Shown: piece after piece, positions 54,409-62,827 of the stretch | How positions within the stretch are numbered: the stretch's first letter is position 1 | How the letters are laid out: each line of letters opens with the position of its first letter | Assembly: GCA_000814665.1 (NCBI GenBank) | Contig: JWIH01000018.1 | Span: 124,001-188,000, forward strand | Length of the DNA stretch: 64,000 bases | Source of the DNA: Pseudoalteromonas flavipulchra NCIMB 2033 = ATCC BAA-314 | GTDB lineage: Bacteria; Pseudomonadota; Gammaproteobacteria; Enterobacterales; Alteromonadaceae | Reading direction: 5' to 3' | Translations under genes and position numbers: made by a program | The notes under the pieces: generated by a model | Seen by the model: the letters and a program-made list of their open reading frames with translations, nothing else | Database searches by the model: none | What the model was told of the DNA's origin: nothing

Positions 54409-57402
54409 TTAAGCCACAGCAATGTGGCTTTTTTCTGTCATTAAGGTTAGAAACTCGCGTTGTGGTAGCGGCTTTGAATAGTAATAACCCTGACCAAAAT
54501 CACATCCAGCCTGTTTTAATAGCTGATGCTGAGTCGCAGTCTCAACGCCTTCAGCGATGACTTTTAAACCAAGGCGGTGGGCCATCAAAATAATGGTTTC
54601 ACACAGGGTTAAATCGTCTGCATTGGTTGCGATGCCATCGACGAAGCGCTTATCAATTTTCACAAAGTGACAATCTAATTGTTTTAGATACGCAAGTGAC
54701 GAGTAACCCGTGCCAAAGTCATCCAACGCAAATTGAAAACCTTGCTGCTTTAAGCGTTCAACACGTTGCTTTGTGCGGCTATCATTGTGCATCATCATTC
54801 CCTCAGTGACCTCTAAAACCAAGTGCTCAGGGGGGATCGCAAGCGTCGTGAGTTTGTCACTCCAGCTTGCCAAGGTGCAATTTTTAGCGGCAAATTGGAC
54901 CGGTGAAACATTGATGCTAATTTGTGTTGTATGGCCTAAGTGCTGTAGTTGCGTCAACGTGTCAACAGACTGCGCAAAGGCTAAATCTCCAATATGATGA
55001 ATGAGCTGGGTTTCTTCGGCTAACGGAATAAACTCAGCTGGACTCACCATGCCTTGCTCTGGGTGTCGCCAGCGGATCAAGGCCTCGGCTTTGGCGACGC
55101 GATTATCGTCAAGTGATACGATAGGCTGGTAGTGCATTTCAAATTGATTGTTATGCAGTGCAGTACGAATACCTTTGAGCATTTGCATTCTAGATTCCGC
55201 GACTTTGCGTAAGGTGTCATCAAAAATCACGTAGCCATTACGACCTTGTTGCTTTGCTCGATACATTGCTTGATCGGCGGCCTTTAATAGGGCTTCTGCG
55301 CCATTACCATCTGTTGGTGCAGTGGCAATCCCCATACTTGCTGTGATATGGCACTGCTCATCTTTGATCTCAAACGGTTGTTTTAGTGCAGATTGGATTT
55401 GGGAGGCCAATGCTTTGCATGTTGTTTTGTGTTCGTCATCTTCCAACACAAAGACAAACTCATCACCTCCAATGCGAGATAAAAACGCATGCGGAGCCAT
55501 ACTCTTCAAACGTTGCGCGACTAACTTTAAGAGTAAGTCACCGTAATAATGGCCTAAAGTGTCGTTAATATCTTTGAAATTGTCGAGATCGAGTAACAAC
55601 ACGGCGGTTTGCTGCTGTCCGCTGGCAACCTGCTTTTTTAAGTGCTTTTTAAGTCCTACGCGGTTGTGAAGATCGGTTAATTCATCAAAATGTGCTTGTT
55701 TCCAGATCAGCGCATCTTTACGCTTAACTTCGGTAATATCGGTGAAGATCGCGACACGGCGATAGATCTCACGGTTGCTATCATAAACGCTATCAATAGT
55801 TAGCCATTCGGTGTAAAGCTCGCCATTTTTCTTACGGTTGACAATCTCACCTTGCCAACGGCCGTGTTCGTTAAGCTGCTGCCACATTAGTTCGTAAAAG
55901 CTATGGTCGTGTTGACCCGATCCTAACATGGCAGTGGACTTACCCAGCACCTCTGAGCGTGAGTAACCAGTTACACGCGTAAAGGCGAGGTTGACGTCCA
56001 AGATAAAGCCATTAGCATCCGTGATGATCATGCACTCGCTACTATTGTTGTACACCAATGCTGCAAGGTTTAGTGCCTCTTCTTGATGCTTACGTTGACT
56101 TATATCACGGAAAATCAGCAACGCCTGAGGATGGGATTCAATGGCGCACAGGCGACATTCAACTACTTGATTACTGGTTGGAGAAAACTCGAGTTGCACA
56201 TAGGTTTTATCGTTTAGCAGTGCAAGTTCTGCTCGGATCCGCTTATAAATATGTTCTGGTAGCAACTCTCTCAGCGTTTGTGCCTTATCGGTATAATCAC
56301 CATAGCGAGATAAGATCTGAGCTTGTTGATCTAAGCGCACATAGCTATCGGGGAGTGCATTAATCAAGGCTTTTACAACTGCAAGTCTATGATTTGCATT
56401 GTCTTCAGCGGCTAGGCGTGTTTGTGCCATATGAGCAAAACGCTCGGCGATATGCTCAAATTCACTGGGTACTTTGGTTGCATCAAAACGGGGATCTTGC
56501 TTGCCCGATTCAAGCTTTGCAATAGCATGCTTGAGTGCACTTAGCGGTTTTAAAAGTTGTTGTTTTAGTTGCCAATGGGTTTGCCAAAACAAAATACACA
56601 CCAGCGCCAAAAATATTCCTAAAAAGAATGCAAAACGCTTGTCTATGCTATTCAACTGGGACTCAAAATCGAAACTAAAGTAGATTTGTAACGCTCGGTT
56701 GCTGTTATTGAGTGATTGCTTTACATACACCAAGCGATTGCCTTCTGGGGTGTTTAGTAGCGTCGCCTGCGTGCTTAAATTGCTTGGCCAAGAACTGCTA
56801 ACAGCACGACCAAGCTCTGTATTTGCTGCTGGATATTGCGCAATGATTTGCGCTTTAGCGTCGGCAATCATTACCCGAGTACCAACAGGAAGAGGCAGTT
56901 TTGCAAGGGTCTGGCTCCAATGCGTTAAGCCTTTCACCGCAACAAGCATAAATAAAAATTGTTGCTGATCATCGTAAATTGGTAGCGCGAAGTTGACTGT
57001 TGCACGTTGCATGCTGCGGTCAATTTGATACTCACCAATACTAAACTGGGCAGTGCGCATTGCGGTTTTAAAGTAACCACGATCGGCGATATTGATCTCG
57101 CGTTGATCTGCTTGATGCGTAGTACAAAGTACGTTCCCTTGTGCGTCAACTATGCCAAGGTTAGCTAGATTGGGGCTGAGCAGCATCGCGTGATAAAGCA
57201 GCGGCGGGCATTTACCGTGCTCTACCGTAAGGTGATCAATACGGGTCGACAGTTGCTGTAACACTTGTTCTGTATCTGCGAGTTCTACCTGCTGGATCGC
57301 CGCAACTTGTTTGGCGTAATGCAGCGCCTGTTGTGACTGTTGTGTTAATGCCTGCTGACGTTGCTCACATAATAGAAATAAAATAATGATCAGACATGGC
57401 AA
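54409..57402 (-). CDS. Membrane PAS-GGDEF-EAL protein (c-di-GMP turnover)
   Basis: At least 997 residues. Order: membrane helix, periplasmic sensor (about 18-253, dCache/CHASE-like), second helix (about 254-275), HAMP-like region, PAS (ITDANGFILDVNLAFTRVTG, about 450), GGDEF with intact SRIGGDEFVFVL (about 640) and EAL with AEALIRWRHPE (about 771), DDFGTGYSSLAYLKQ and KIDKRFVDGI. Both the cyclase and phosphodiesterase motifs look intact. TTG 57402 is the only standard start in this frame and has no ribosome-binding site; the frame continues upstream to 57519 with positively charged residues before the first helix and AGGTGGG at 57460-57466. The true start is probably CTG 57453 or ATT 57456. 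Confidence 0.9.
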   Translation of the reverse strand: MPCLIIILFLLCEQRQQALTQQSQQALHYAKQVAAIQQVELADTEQVLQQLSTRIDHLTVEHGKCPPLLYHAMLLSPNLANLGIVDAQGNVLCTTHQADQREINIADRGYFKTAMRTAQFSIGEYQIDRSMQRATVNFALPIYDDQQQFLFMLVAVKGLTHWSQTLAKLPLPVGTRVMIADAKAQIIAQYPAANTELGRAVSSSWPSNLSTQATLLNTPEGNRLVYVKQSLNNSNRALQIYFSFDFESQLNSIDKRFAFFLGIFLALVCILFWQTHWQLKQQLLKPLSALKHAIAKLESGKQDPRFDATKVPSEFEHIAERFAHMAQTRLAAEDNANHRLAVVKALINALPDSYVRLDQQAQILSRYGDYTDKAQTLRELLPEHIYKRIRAELALLNDKTYVQLEFSPTSNQVVECRLCAIESHPQALLIFRDISQRKHQEEALNLAALVYNNSSECMIITDANGFILDVNLAFTRVTGYSRSEVLGKSTAMLGSGQHDHSFYELMWQQLNEHGRWQGEIVNRKKNGELYTEWLTIDSVYDSNREIYRRVAIFTDITEVKRKDALIWKQAHFDELTDLHNRVGLKKHLKKQVASGQQQTAVLLLDLDNFKDINDTLGHYYGDLLLKLVAQRLKSMAPHAFLSRIGGDEFVFVLEDDEHKTTCKALASQIQSALKQPFEIKDEQCHITASMGIATAPTDGNGAEALLKAADQAMYRAKQQGRNGYVIFDDTLRKVAESRMQMLKGIRTALHNNQFEMHYQPIVSLDDNRVAKAEALIRWRHPEQGMVSPAEFIPLAEETQLIHHIGDLAFAQSVDTLTQLQHLGHTTQISINVSPVQFAAKNCTLASWSDKLTTLAIPPEHLVLEVTEGMMMHNDSRTKQRVERLKQQGFQFALDDFGTGYSSLAYLKQLDCHFVKIDKRFVDGIATNADDLTLCETIILMAHRLGLKVIAEGVETATQHQLLKQAGCDFGQGYYYSKPLPQREFLTLMTEKSHIAVA
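54411..54434 (+). terminator. phoA terminator, overlapping the end of the opposing gene
   Basis: AAGCCACA (54411-54418) and TGTGGCTT (54423-54430) form an 8-bp stem with a 4-base loop and a T run. It is 32 bp after phoA and also encodes the last residues (KSHIAVA) of the minus-strand GGDEF-EAL protein. Confidence 0.85.
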
Positions 57403-57731
57403 GCACAGTAGAACGAGTAAGCGATAAAATCGAAACTGTATTGAAGATTTCAGAATAATCCCACCTATGGAGCTGATCAGAGAGCGCGAATGATACCGAA
57501 TCGAGTAGGGACAACCAAGCTAATTTGCATAAATAATTCAGCTGCAAAAGCATCCTTAAGCAAGGGTTAACAAATGGAATTTTTAATTTCTAATTTGAAA
57601 GTATGACGTGATTATCCGGCCAAAAAATATGGCATTTTTTCATCTCTCCACTTTTTTCCACAAAATTCATGATCTTCCACAAATCCCGCGATTTTTCTGG
57701 CTTTCAAAGGCGTTAAAGGTACCGACTGAGC

Positions 57732-57761
57732 TTGACAAAAGTGCTTGTCAAGCCCTAGACT
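57732..57761 (+). promoter_or_regulatory. Sigma-70 promoter of the dcw cluster
   Basis: TTGACA (57732-57737), an 18-base spacer and TAGACT (57756-57761). Transcription would start around 57768, just before the MraZ boxes. This matches the usual Pmra promoter place. Confidence 0.75.
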
Positions 57762-57769
57762 GTTCTTCT

Positions 57770-57804
57770 GTGGTAAAAAGTGGGTTTTAGTGGATCAAAC
57801 TGGA
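57770..57804 (+). promoter_or_regulatory. MraZ binding boxes
   Basis: Four boxes at exact 10-bp steps: GTGGT (57770), GTGGG (57780), GTGGA (57790) and CTGGA (57800). MraZ is known to bind direct TGGG-type repeats with 10-bp spacing in its own leader and to repress the operon. The array lies at the start of the transcript between the promoter and mraZ. Confidence 0.8.
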
Positions 57805-57831
57805 TCAACCAACTTAGAAATAGGATCACGC

Positions 57832-58290
57832 ATGTTTCGAGGTGCAAGTTCGCTAGCTTTGGATGACAAAGGGCGTTTTGCGGTACCGACTAAGTACCGT
57901 CAACCGCTGCTGTCCGAAGATCAGGGAACTGTTATTTGTACTATTGCGATCAACGAACCGTGCTTGTGGCTCTACCCACTCTCCGAATGGCTAGAAATTG
58001 AGACCAAACTAAGTCGCATCTCTAATACCAATCCCAGAGTGAGACGCTGGCAGCGGATGTTGCTAGGTCATGCTACAGAATACCAACTAGACAAAAATGG
58101 CCGAATTTTACTGGCGCCTTCATTGCGATCCCATGCGCAATTAGGCAAAAAGATCATGCTAGTTGGGTTACTCAATAAATTTGAAATTTGGGACGAAGAA
58201 CGCTGGTATCAGCAAATGCAGGCAGATACCGAAATTGAACACTCAGGAAACTTTGAGGAAAGCCCTGAATTGGAAAACTTTTCCTTGTAG
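57832..58290 (+). CDS. mraZ: Transcriptional regulator MraZ
   Basis: 152 residues from ATG 57832, the family start ([19 protein letters not shown]); an in-frame upstream start would run through the operator boxes. Two SpoVT/AbrB-like halves carry the DxxxR motifs DDKGR and DKNGR. MraZ represses the division and cell wall cluster by binding the boxes just upstream, so it regulates its own operon. First gene of the dcw cluster, 14 bp before rsmH. Confidence 0.96.
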   Translation: MFRGASSLALDDKGRFAVPTKYRQPLLSEDQGTVICTIAINEPCLWLYPLSEWLEIETKLSRISNTNPRVRRWQRMLLGHATEYQLDKNGRILLAPSLRSHAQLGKKIMLVGLLNKFEIWDEERWYQQMQADTEIEHSGNFEESPELENFSL

Positions 58291-58304
58291 GGGTAAACAA
58301 ATTA

Positions 58305-59237
58305 ATGAGCGAAGAGTTTAAGCATATTTCGGTATTAATGACCGAAACCCTAGATGCCCTAGCAATTAACCCTGAAGGTATATATATCGACGGGACGTTT
58401 GGTCGTGGTGGGCACTCAGGTGAAATCCTCAAAAGATTGTCGACTGGGCGTTTACAAGCCATAGATCAAGACCCTCAAGCGATTAAGGCGGCTGAAAAGT
58501 TTGCCGATGATACACGTTTCTCTATAGCGCGAAGCCGCTTCTCGCAAATTAAATCTGTCGCGGAACAAGCCGGTATTTTAGGTCAGGTTGATGGCATTTT
58601 GTTGGACATTGGTGTGTCTTCACCTCAGCTTGATGATGCAGACCGTGGCTTTAGCTTTATGAAAGATGGGCCACTAGATATGCGTATGGATCCTGATTCA
58701 GGTCGCAGCGCTGCACAGTGGCTAGCTGAAGCAGAGCTTGAAGAAATGGTATTCGTGATCAAAAAGTATGGCGAAGAAAAGTTTGCCACTCGTATTGCTC
58801 GTAAAGTCATTGAAGTGCGTGAGCACACCGCGATTACAACCACAGCGCAATTAGCGCAATTGATAGATGAAGCTGTGCCTGTCAAAGACAAACACAAGCA
58901 TCCTGCAACTCGTACTTTCCAAGCCATTCGTATTTATATTAACAGCGAGTTAGAAGAAATTCAGACTGCATTGCAAGCGTCACTTGAGGTGTTAAAACCT
59001 GGTGGTCGGTTAGTGGTGATCTCGTTTCATTCTCTAGAAGATCGCATTGTAAAGCAGTTTATCAAGAAGCAGAGTAAGGGAGAGGCGATACCCAGAGGTC
59101 TGCCTTTAACGGATGAACAACTTAAACAAAATCTCACCTTAAAGGCAGTGGGTAAAGCCATTAAGCCTAGCGATGCAGAGATTGCACAAAATCCACGCTC
59201 GCGAAGCTCAGTATTAAGAGTGGCGGAGAAGCTCTAA
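58305..59237 (+). CDS. rsmH: 16S rRNA N4-methyltransferase RsmH (C1402)
   Basis: 310 residues. SAM-dependent methylation of N4 of C1402 in the ribosomal P site. Marks: [13 protein letters not shown], the SAM site [51 protein letters not shown] and [13 protein letters not shown]. The stop overlaps the ftsL start by one base (TAATG), consistent with an operon. Confidence 0.97.
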   Translation: MSEEFKHISVLMTETLDALAINPEGIYIDGTFGRGGHSGEILKRLSTGRLQAIDQDPQAIKAAEKFADDTRFSIARSRFSQIKSVAEQAGILGQVDGILLDIGVSSPQLDDADRGFSFMKDGPLDMRMDPDSGRSAAQWLAEAELEEMVFVIKKYGEEKFATRIARKVIEVREHTAITTTAQLAQLIDEAVPVKDKHKHPATRTFQAIRIYINSELEEIQTALQASLEVLKPGGRLVVISFHSLEDRIVKQFIKKQSKGEAIPRGLPLTDEQLKQNLTLKAVGKAIKPSDAEIAQNPRSRSSVLRVAEKL

Positions 59238-59560
59238 TGAATGCAAGTAAGCAACGTCAACCGAATCTATTTGTAGAAATAGGCTATTACATCATTGCTA
59301 ATAAGTTGACGGCATTCTTGCTACTTACGATTTTGATTTCTGCACTCGCGGTAGTGCAAATCACCCATTTAACTCGCCAGCAATTGATACAGCAGGATGA
59401 GTTATTGCAACAGCGCGATGAGCTAGACCTACAATGGCGATATCTCGTTGTGGAAGAAGAGTTTTACTCCCAGCATGCAAGGATTGAAGAGATAGCCAAG
59501 ATGCAGTTAGAGATGAAACGCCCAACCAGTAAAGATGAACAGGTGATTGTGCTGCCATGA
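59237..59560 (+). CDS. ftsL: Cell division protein FtsL
   Basis: 107 residues. Short cytoplasmic N-terminus, one membrane helix (about 24-43, AFLLLTILISALAVVQITHL), then a periplasmic coiled coil (HLTRQQLIQQDELLQQRDEL) and a short tail. This is the FtsL layout; FtsL joins FtsB and FtsQ to activate FtsW/FtsI. Position between rsmH and ftsI confirms the call, as the sequence itself is poorly conserved. Overlaps ftsI by ATGA. Confidence 0.93.
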   Translation: MNASKQRQPNLFVEIGYYIIANKLTAFLLLTILISALAVVQITHLTRQQLIQQDELLQQRDELDLQWRYLVVEEEFYSQHARIEEIAKMQLEMKRPTSKDEQVIVLP

Positions 59561-61371
59561 ATAAACAAAAGCAAAAAACTCAATCTATTATCACCTGGCG
59601 CTTTGCTCTAGTTTGCGGCGTAATGCTCACCGTTTTTATGACGCTTGTTGCACGCGCTGCATTTTTGCAAGTAATTGAGCCTGATAAGGCCATTGAAGAA
59701 AACGATAAGCGCACCGTACGGGTTGAGAAACTCAATGTCCAACGAGGCATGATCTTCGACCGCAATGGCAAAGAGCTGGCTGTGAGCGTGCCAGTTGTGA
59801 GCGTTTATGCTGATCCCCTTGCCATTGATAAGGCACTTGCCAAAAAAGTGTTACGTAAAGCCCGTAAAGAAGGTGAAGATTTTAAGGCGTTGGAGCAAAA
59901 CGATGCTGAGCTGAAAATACGGAAACAAGCTTGGTATGATGATGAGCTCAGGTGGAAAGAGCTTGCAGATGTGCTCAGACTTAAACCAGAAAATGTCGAT
60001 GAACGGCTTAGGGGAGACCCAAGCCGTCGTTTTGTCTATTTGAAGCGTCAAGTGACGGCGGTTGTTGCCAACTATATTCGTCAAATGCGCCTGCCGGGCG
60101 TGCACTTGCTTGACGAGTCCAAACGTTTTTACCCAAGCGGCGAAGTAACGGCGCACATGATTGGTGTAACCGATATTGATGGCAAAGGTATCGAAGGCGT
60201 CGAGCGTATGTTCGACTCTGCATTAACCGGTACGGCTGGTAAACGCACCATTCGTAAAGATGCGCAGGGTCGTGAAGTACAAGTACTTTCAGAAGAACAG
60301 CGTGTTGAGCCGGAAGATGTTTACTTGAGTATCGATTTACGGATCCAAGCTATTGCCTATCGCGCGTTAAAGTCGGCGGTACTGAGCTATAAAGCTACCT
60401 CTGGTTCGGCGATAGTTGTTGATGTACACACTGGCGAGATTTTAGCTTTGGTGAATAGCCCAAGCTTTAATCCTAACGATCTAAGTACCGCTGCACCTTA
60501 TAAGCGTCGTAATCGCGCTATGACTGACCTATTTGAACCCGGTTCAACCTTAAAGCCTTTAGCGGTATTGGCTGGTTTAAATTATGGTGCAGTTAAGGCA
60601 ACAGACACGATAGATACTTATCCAGGCTGGATGAACTTAAGCGGTGGCTTGGTGAAAGACACTCGCAACAATGGTGAGCTGAGCTTAAGAGAGATCCTTA
60701 AAATCTCCAGTAACATGGGAGTTGCGAAGATCTCGCAAATGCTGCCAAAAGAGTATTTTATCAATTTATATCAAGAAGTAGGTTTTGGTGAGCCAACGGG
60801 CTCAAACATGATTGGTGAAAGCGCTGGCTTATTTTATCCAAACCGCCGTTGGTCTAACTTTGAAATTGCAACGCTCTCTTATGGTTACGCAGTATCTGTA
60901 AGCACCGCGCAAATGGCAAGACTTTACGCTATGTTTGGAGCCGGTGGTATCTTGCGACCACTTACAATTGTGAAGCAGGATGAAGTTCCTGAAGGCAAGC
61001 GTATTTTTAGCGAGCAAGATACACATGCCGTGGTAGAGATGATGGAGTCAGTATTTGAACGTGGTGGTACTGCCCACAACGTAAAAGTTGATGGATACCG
61101 TGCCGCTGGTAAAACAGGTACTTCAGAAAAAGCGGTTGCGGGTGGCTATGGTGATGAGTACGTTGGTTACTTTGCGGGCGTTGCACCGGTAAGTGACCCA
61201 AGGCTTGCGGTTGTGGTGATGGTCAATGAACCAGCGGGAGATGTTTACTATGGCGGTCAAACCGCAGGGCCTGCTTTTGCTGAAATTATGTCTAATGCAC
61301 TGAGAATTCTAAACGTAGCACCTGATAAAGAGCGTGTGGCTTATATTTCTGGAGCAGATAACGATGCGTGA
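59557..61371 (+). CDS. ftsI: Septal peptidoglycan transpeptidase FtsI (PBP3)
   Basis: 604 residues. One membrane helix at about 15-38, then the dimerisation domain (VQRGMIFDRNGKELAVSV) and the transpeptidase domain. The active-site motifs are SxxK at S330-K333 (EPGSTLKPL), SxN at S384-N386 (SSN) and KTGT at 519-522. It makes septal cross-links with FtsW during division and is the target of several beta-lactams. Its end overlaps murE by 8 bp. Confidence 0.97.
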   Translation: MNKQKQKTQSIITWRFALVCGVMLTVFMTLVARAAFLQVIEPDKAIEENDKRTVRVEKLNVQRGMIFDRNGKELAVSVPVVSVYADPLAIDKALAKKVLRKARKEGEDFKALEQNDAELKIRKQAWYDDELRWKELADVLRLKPENVDERLRGDPSRRFVYLKRQVTAVVANYIRQMRLPGVHLLDESKRFYPSGEVTAHMIGVTDIDGKGIEGVERMFDSALTGTAGKRTIRKDAQGREVQVLSEEQRVEPEDVYLSIDLRIQAIAYRALKSAVLSYKATSGSAIVVDVHTGEILALVNSPSFNPNDLSTAAPYKRRNRAMTDLFEPGSTLKPLAVLAGLNYGAVKATDTIDTYPGWMNLSGGLVKDTRNNGELSLREILKISSNMGVAKISQMLPKEYFINLYQEVGFGEPTGSNMIGESAGLFYPNRRWSNFEIATLSYGYAVSVSTAQMARLYAMFGAGGILRPLTIVKQDEVPEGKRIFSEQDTHAVVEMMESVFERGGTAHNVKVDGYRAAGKTGTSEKAVAGGYGDEYVGYFAGVAPVSDPRLAVVVMVNEPAGDVYYGGQTAGPAFAEIMSNALRILNVAPDKERVAYISGADNDA

Positions 61372-62827
61372 TCTGGCTCAGGTACTCAGTGATTATGGTG
61401 TCAATATTGCCGCTGTTGAGGTTGAGCATCTACGCATAGACAGTCGAGCGATTGAGCCGGGTGATTGTTTTGTTGCACTGCAAGGTCATGCCCAAGACGG
61501 TGCTAAATATGCCGCCAGTGCCGTTGCGCAAGGTGCTAAATGTGTGCTTGCAGAAACGGGAAGCGAGCTTAATGTTGCACCAGAGCAAGCGATTTTTATC
61601 GATAATCTTGCTGATAAGTTGGCAGCAATTGCAGCGCGGTTTTATGCATACCCGAGTAAAAAGCTCAAACTCACAGGCGTTACTGGCACCAATGGTAAAT
61701 CTACCACGACAGCGATGATTGCCAATTTAGCGAGCCTAACCGGTAGTGCTGGTGCTGTGATAGGTACGCTTGGTTATGGTCAACCAGACAGCCTTATTCC
61801 GCTGGCAAACACCACGCCGTCAAACGTAGATTTACAACGTATTTTGGCGTTTTTACAGCAACAATATGATCAAGTCGCGATGGAGGTATCTTCCCATGGC
61901 TTGGTGCAAGGTCGAGTTGACGAATGCGACTTTGATGTGGCTGTTTTCACCAACTTGACGCGCGATCACTTAGATTATCACGGTGATATGCAAAGCTATG
62001 CAGAAGCCAAAAAACTGCTATTTACTCGCTGTGCGCCAAATCACAAAGTCATCAATATTGACGACGAAGTAGGTGCAAGCTGGGCCGCTGAGTTTAATGA
62101 CGATACAGTGGTTGTTTACGGTCGCTGGAGTGAAGCGCATAGCTACCAACAATATGTATGCTTTGATGCCGTGTCGGCACACCCAAATGGTTTAACAGCG
62201 ACGTTAAAAACCAGCTGGGGTGAATGTGAAGTCAGTGTGCCACTGTATGGTGAGTTTAATCTTTATAATTTAGCTGCTGCGATTGCGATTTTACTATTGC
62301 AAGGCGCAAGTCTTGAAGCATTAAGCGAAGCTTGCAGCCAACTTGCGCCAGTTGCAGGCCGTATGCAGCCATTTAGTGCCCCTGAAAAACCTACGTGTAT
62401 TGTTGATTATGCCCATACCCCAGACGCTTTGGCACTCGCACTACAAGCCTTGCGAGCACATGTACCGGGTAATCTTATCTGTGTGTTTGGTTGCGGTGGT
62501 GATAGAGATAAAGGTAAGCGTCCTGAAATGGCGCGAGCTGCGGAGAAATATGCAGATAAACTGGTGATCACCAGCGATAATCCACGAAGTGAAGATCCCA
62601 CTTTAATCATTGATGACGTTAAGGCAGGACTCATCCACCCTGAGTATGCTGTCTGCCAGCCTGATAGAGGGCTAGCCATTCAACACGCGATAGACCTAGC
62701 TGATGAAAACAGTGTGGTGCTAATAGCGGGGAAAGGGCACGAGGATTATCAAATTATAGGTACTGAACGCATTGATTTTTGTGATAGGCAATGCGTTGCA
62801 GCGATTTTACGAGGGGAAAAGGCATGA
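61364..62827 (+). CDS. murE: UDP-MurNAc-tripeptide synthetase MurE
   Basis: 487 residues from ATG 61364 behind GGAG, chosen over an ATG at 61334 inside ftsI. It adds the third residue to the peptidoglycan precursor. ATP site GVTGTNGKST at 105-114; the DNPR motif at 405-408 marks specificity for meso-diaminopimelate rather than lysine. NTTPSNVDLQRIL and the MEVSSHGL segment are typical. It overlaps murF by ATGA. Confidence 0.96.
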   Translation: MRDLAQVLSDYGVNIAAVEVEHLRIDSRAIEPGDCFVALQGHAQDGAKYAASAVAQGAKCVLAETGSELNVAPEQAIFIDNLADKLAAIAARFYAYPSKKLKLTGVTGTNGKSTTTAMIANLASLTGSAGAVIGTLGYGQPDSLIPLANTTPSNVDLQRILAFLQQQYDQVAMEVSSHGLVQGRVDECDFDVAVFTNLTRDHLDYHGDMQSYAEAKKLLFTRCAPNHKVINIDDEVGASWAAEFNDDTVVVYGRWSEAHSYQQYVCFDAVSAHPNGLTATLKTSWGECEVSVPLYGEFNLYNLAAAIAILLLQGASLEALSEACSQLAPVAGRMQPFSAPEKPTCIVDYAHTPDALALALQALRAHVPGNLICVFGCGGDRDKGKRPEMARAAEKYADKLVITSDNPRSEDPTLIIDDVKAGLIHPEYAVCQPDRGLAIQHAIDLADENSVVLIAGKGHEDYQIIGTERIDFCDRQCVAAILRGEKA

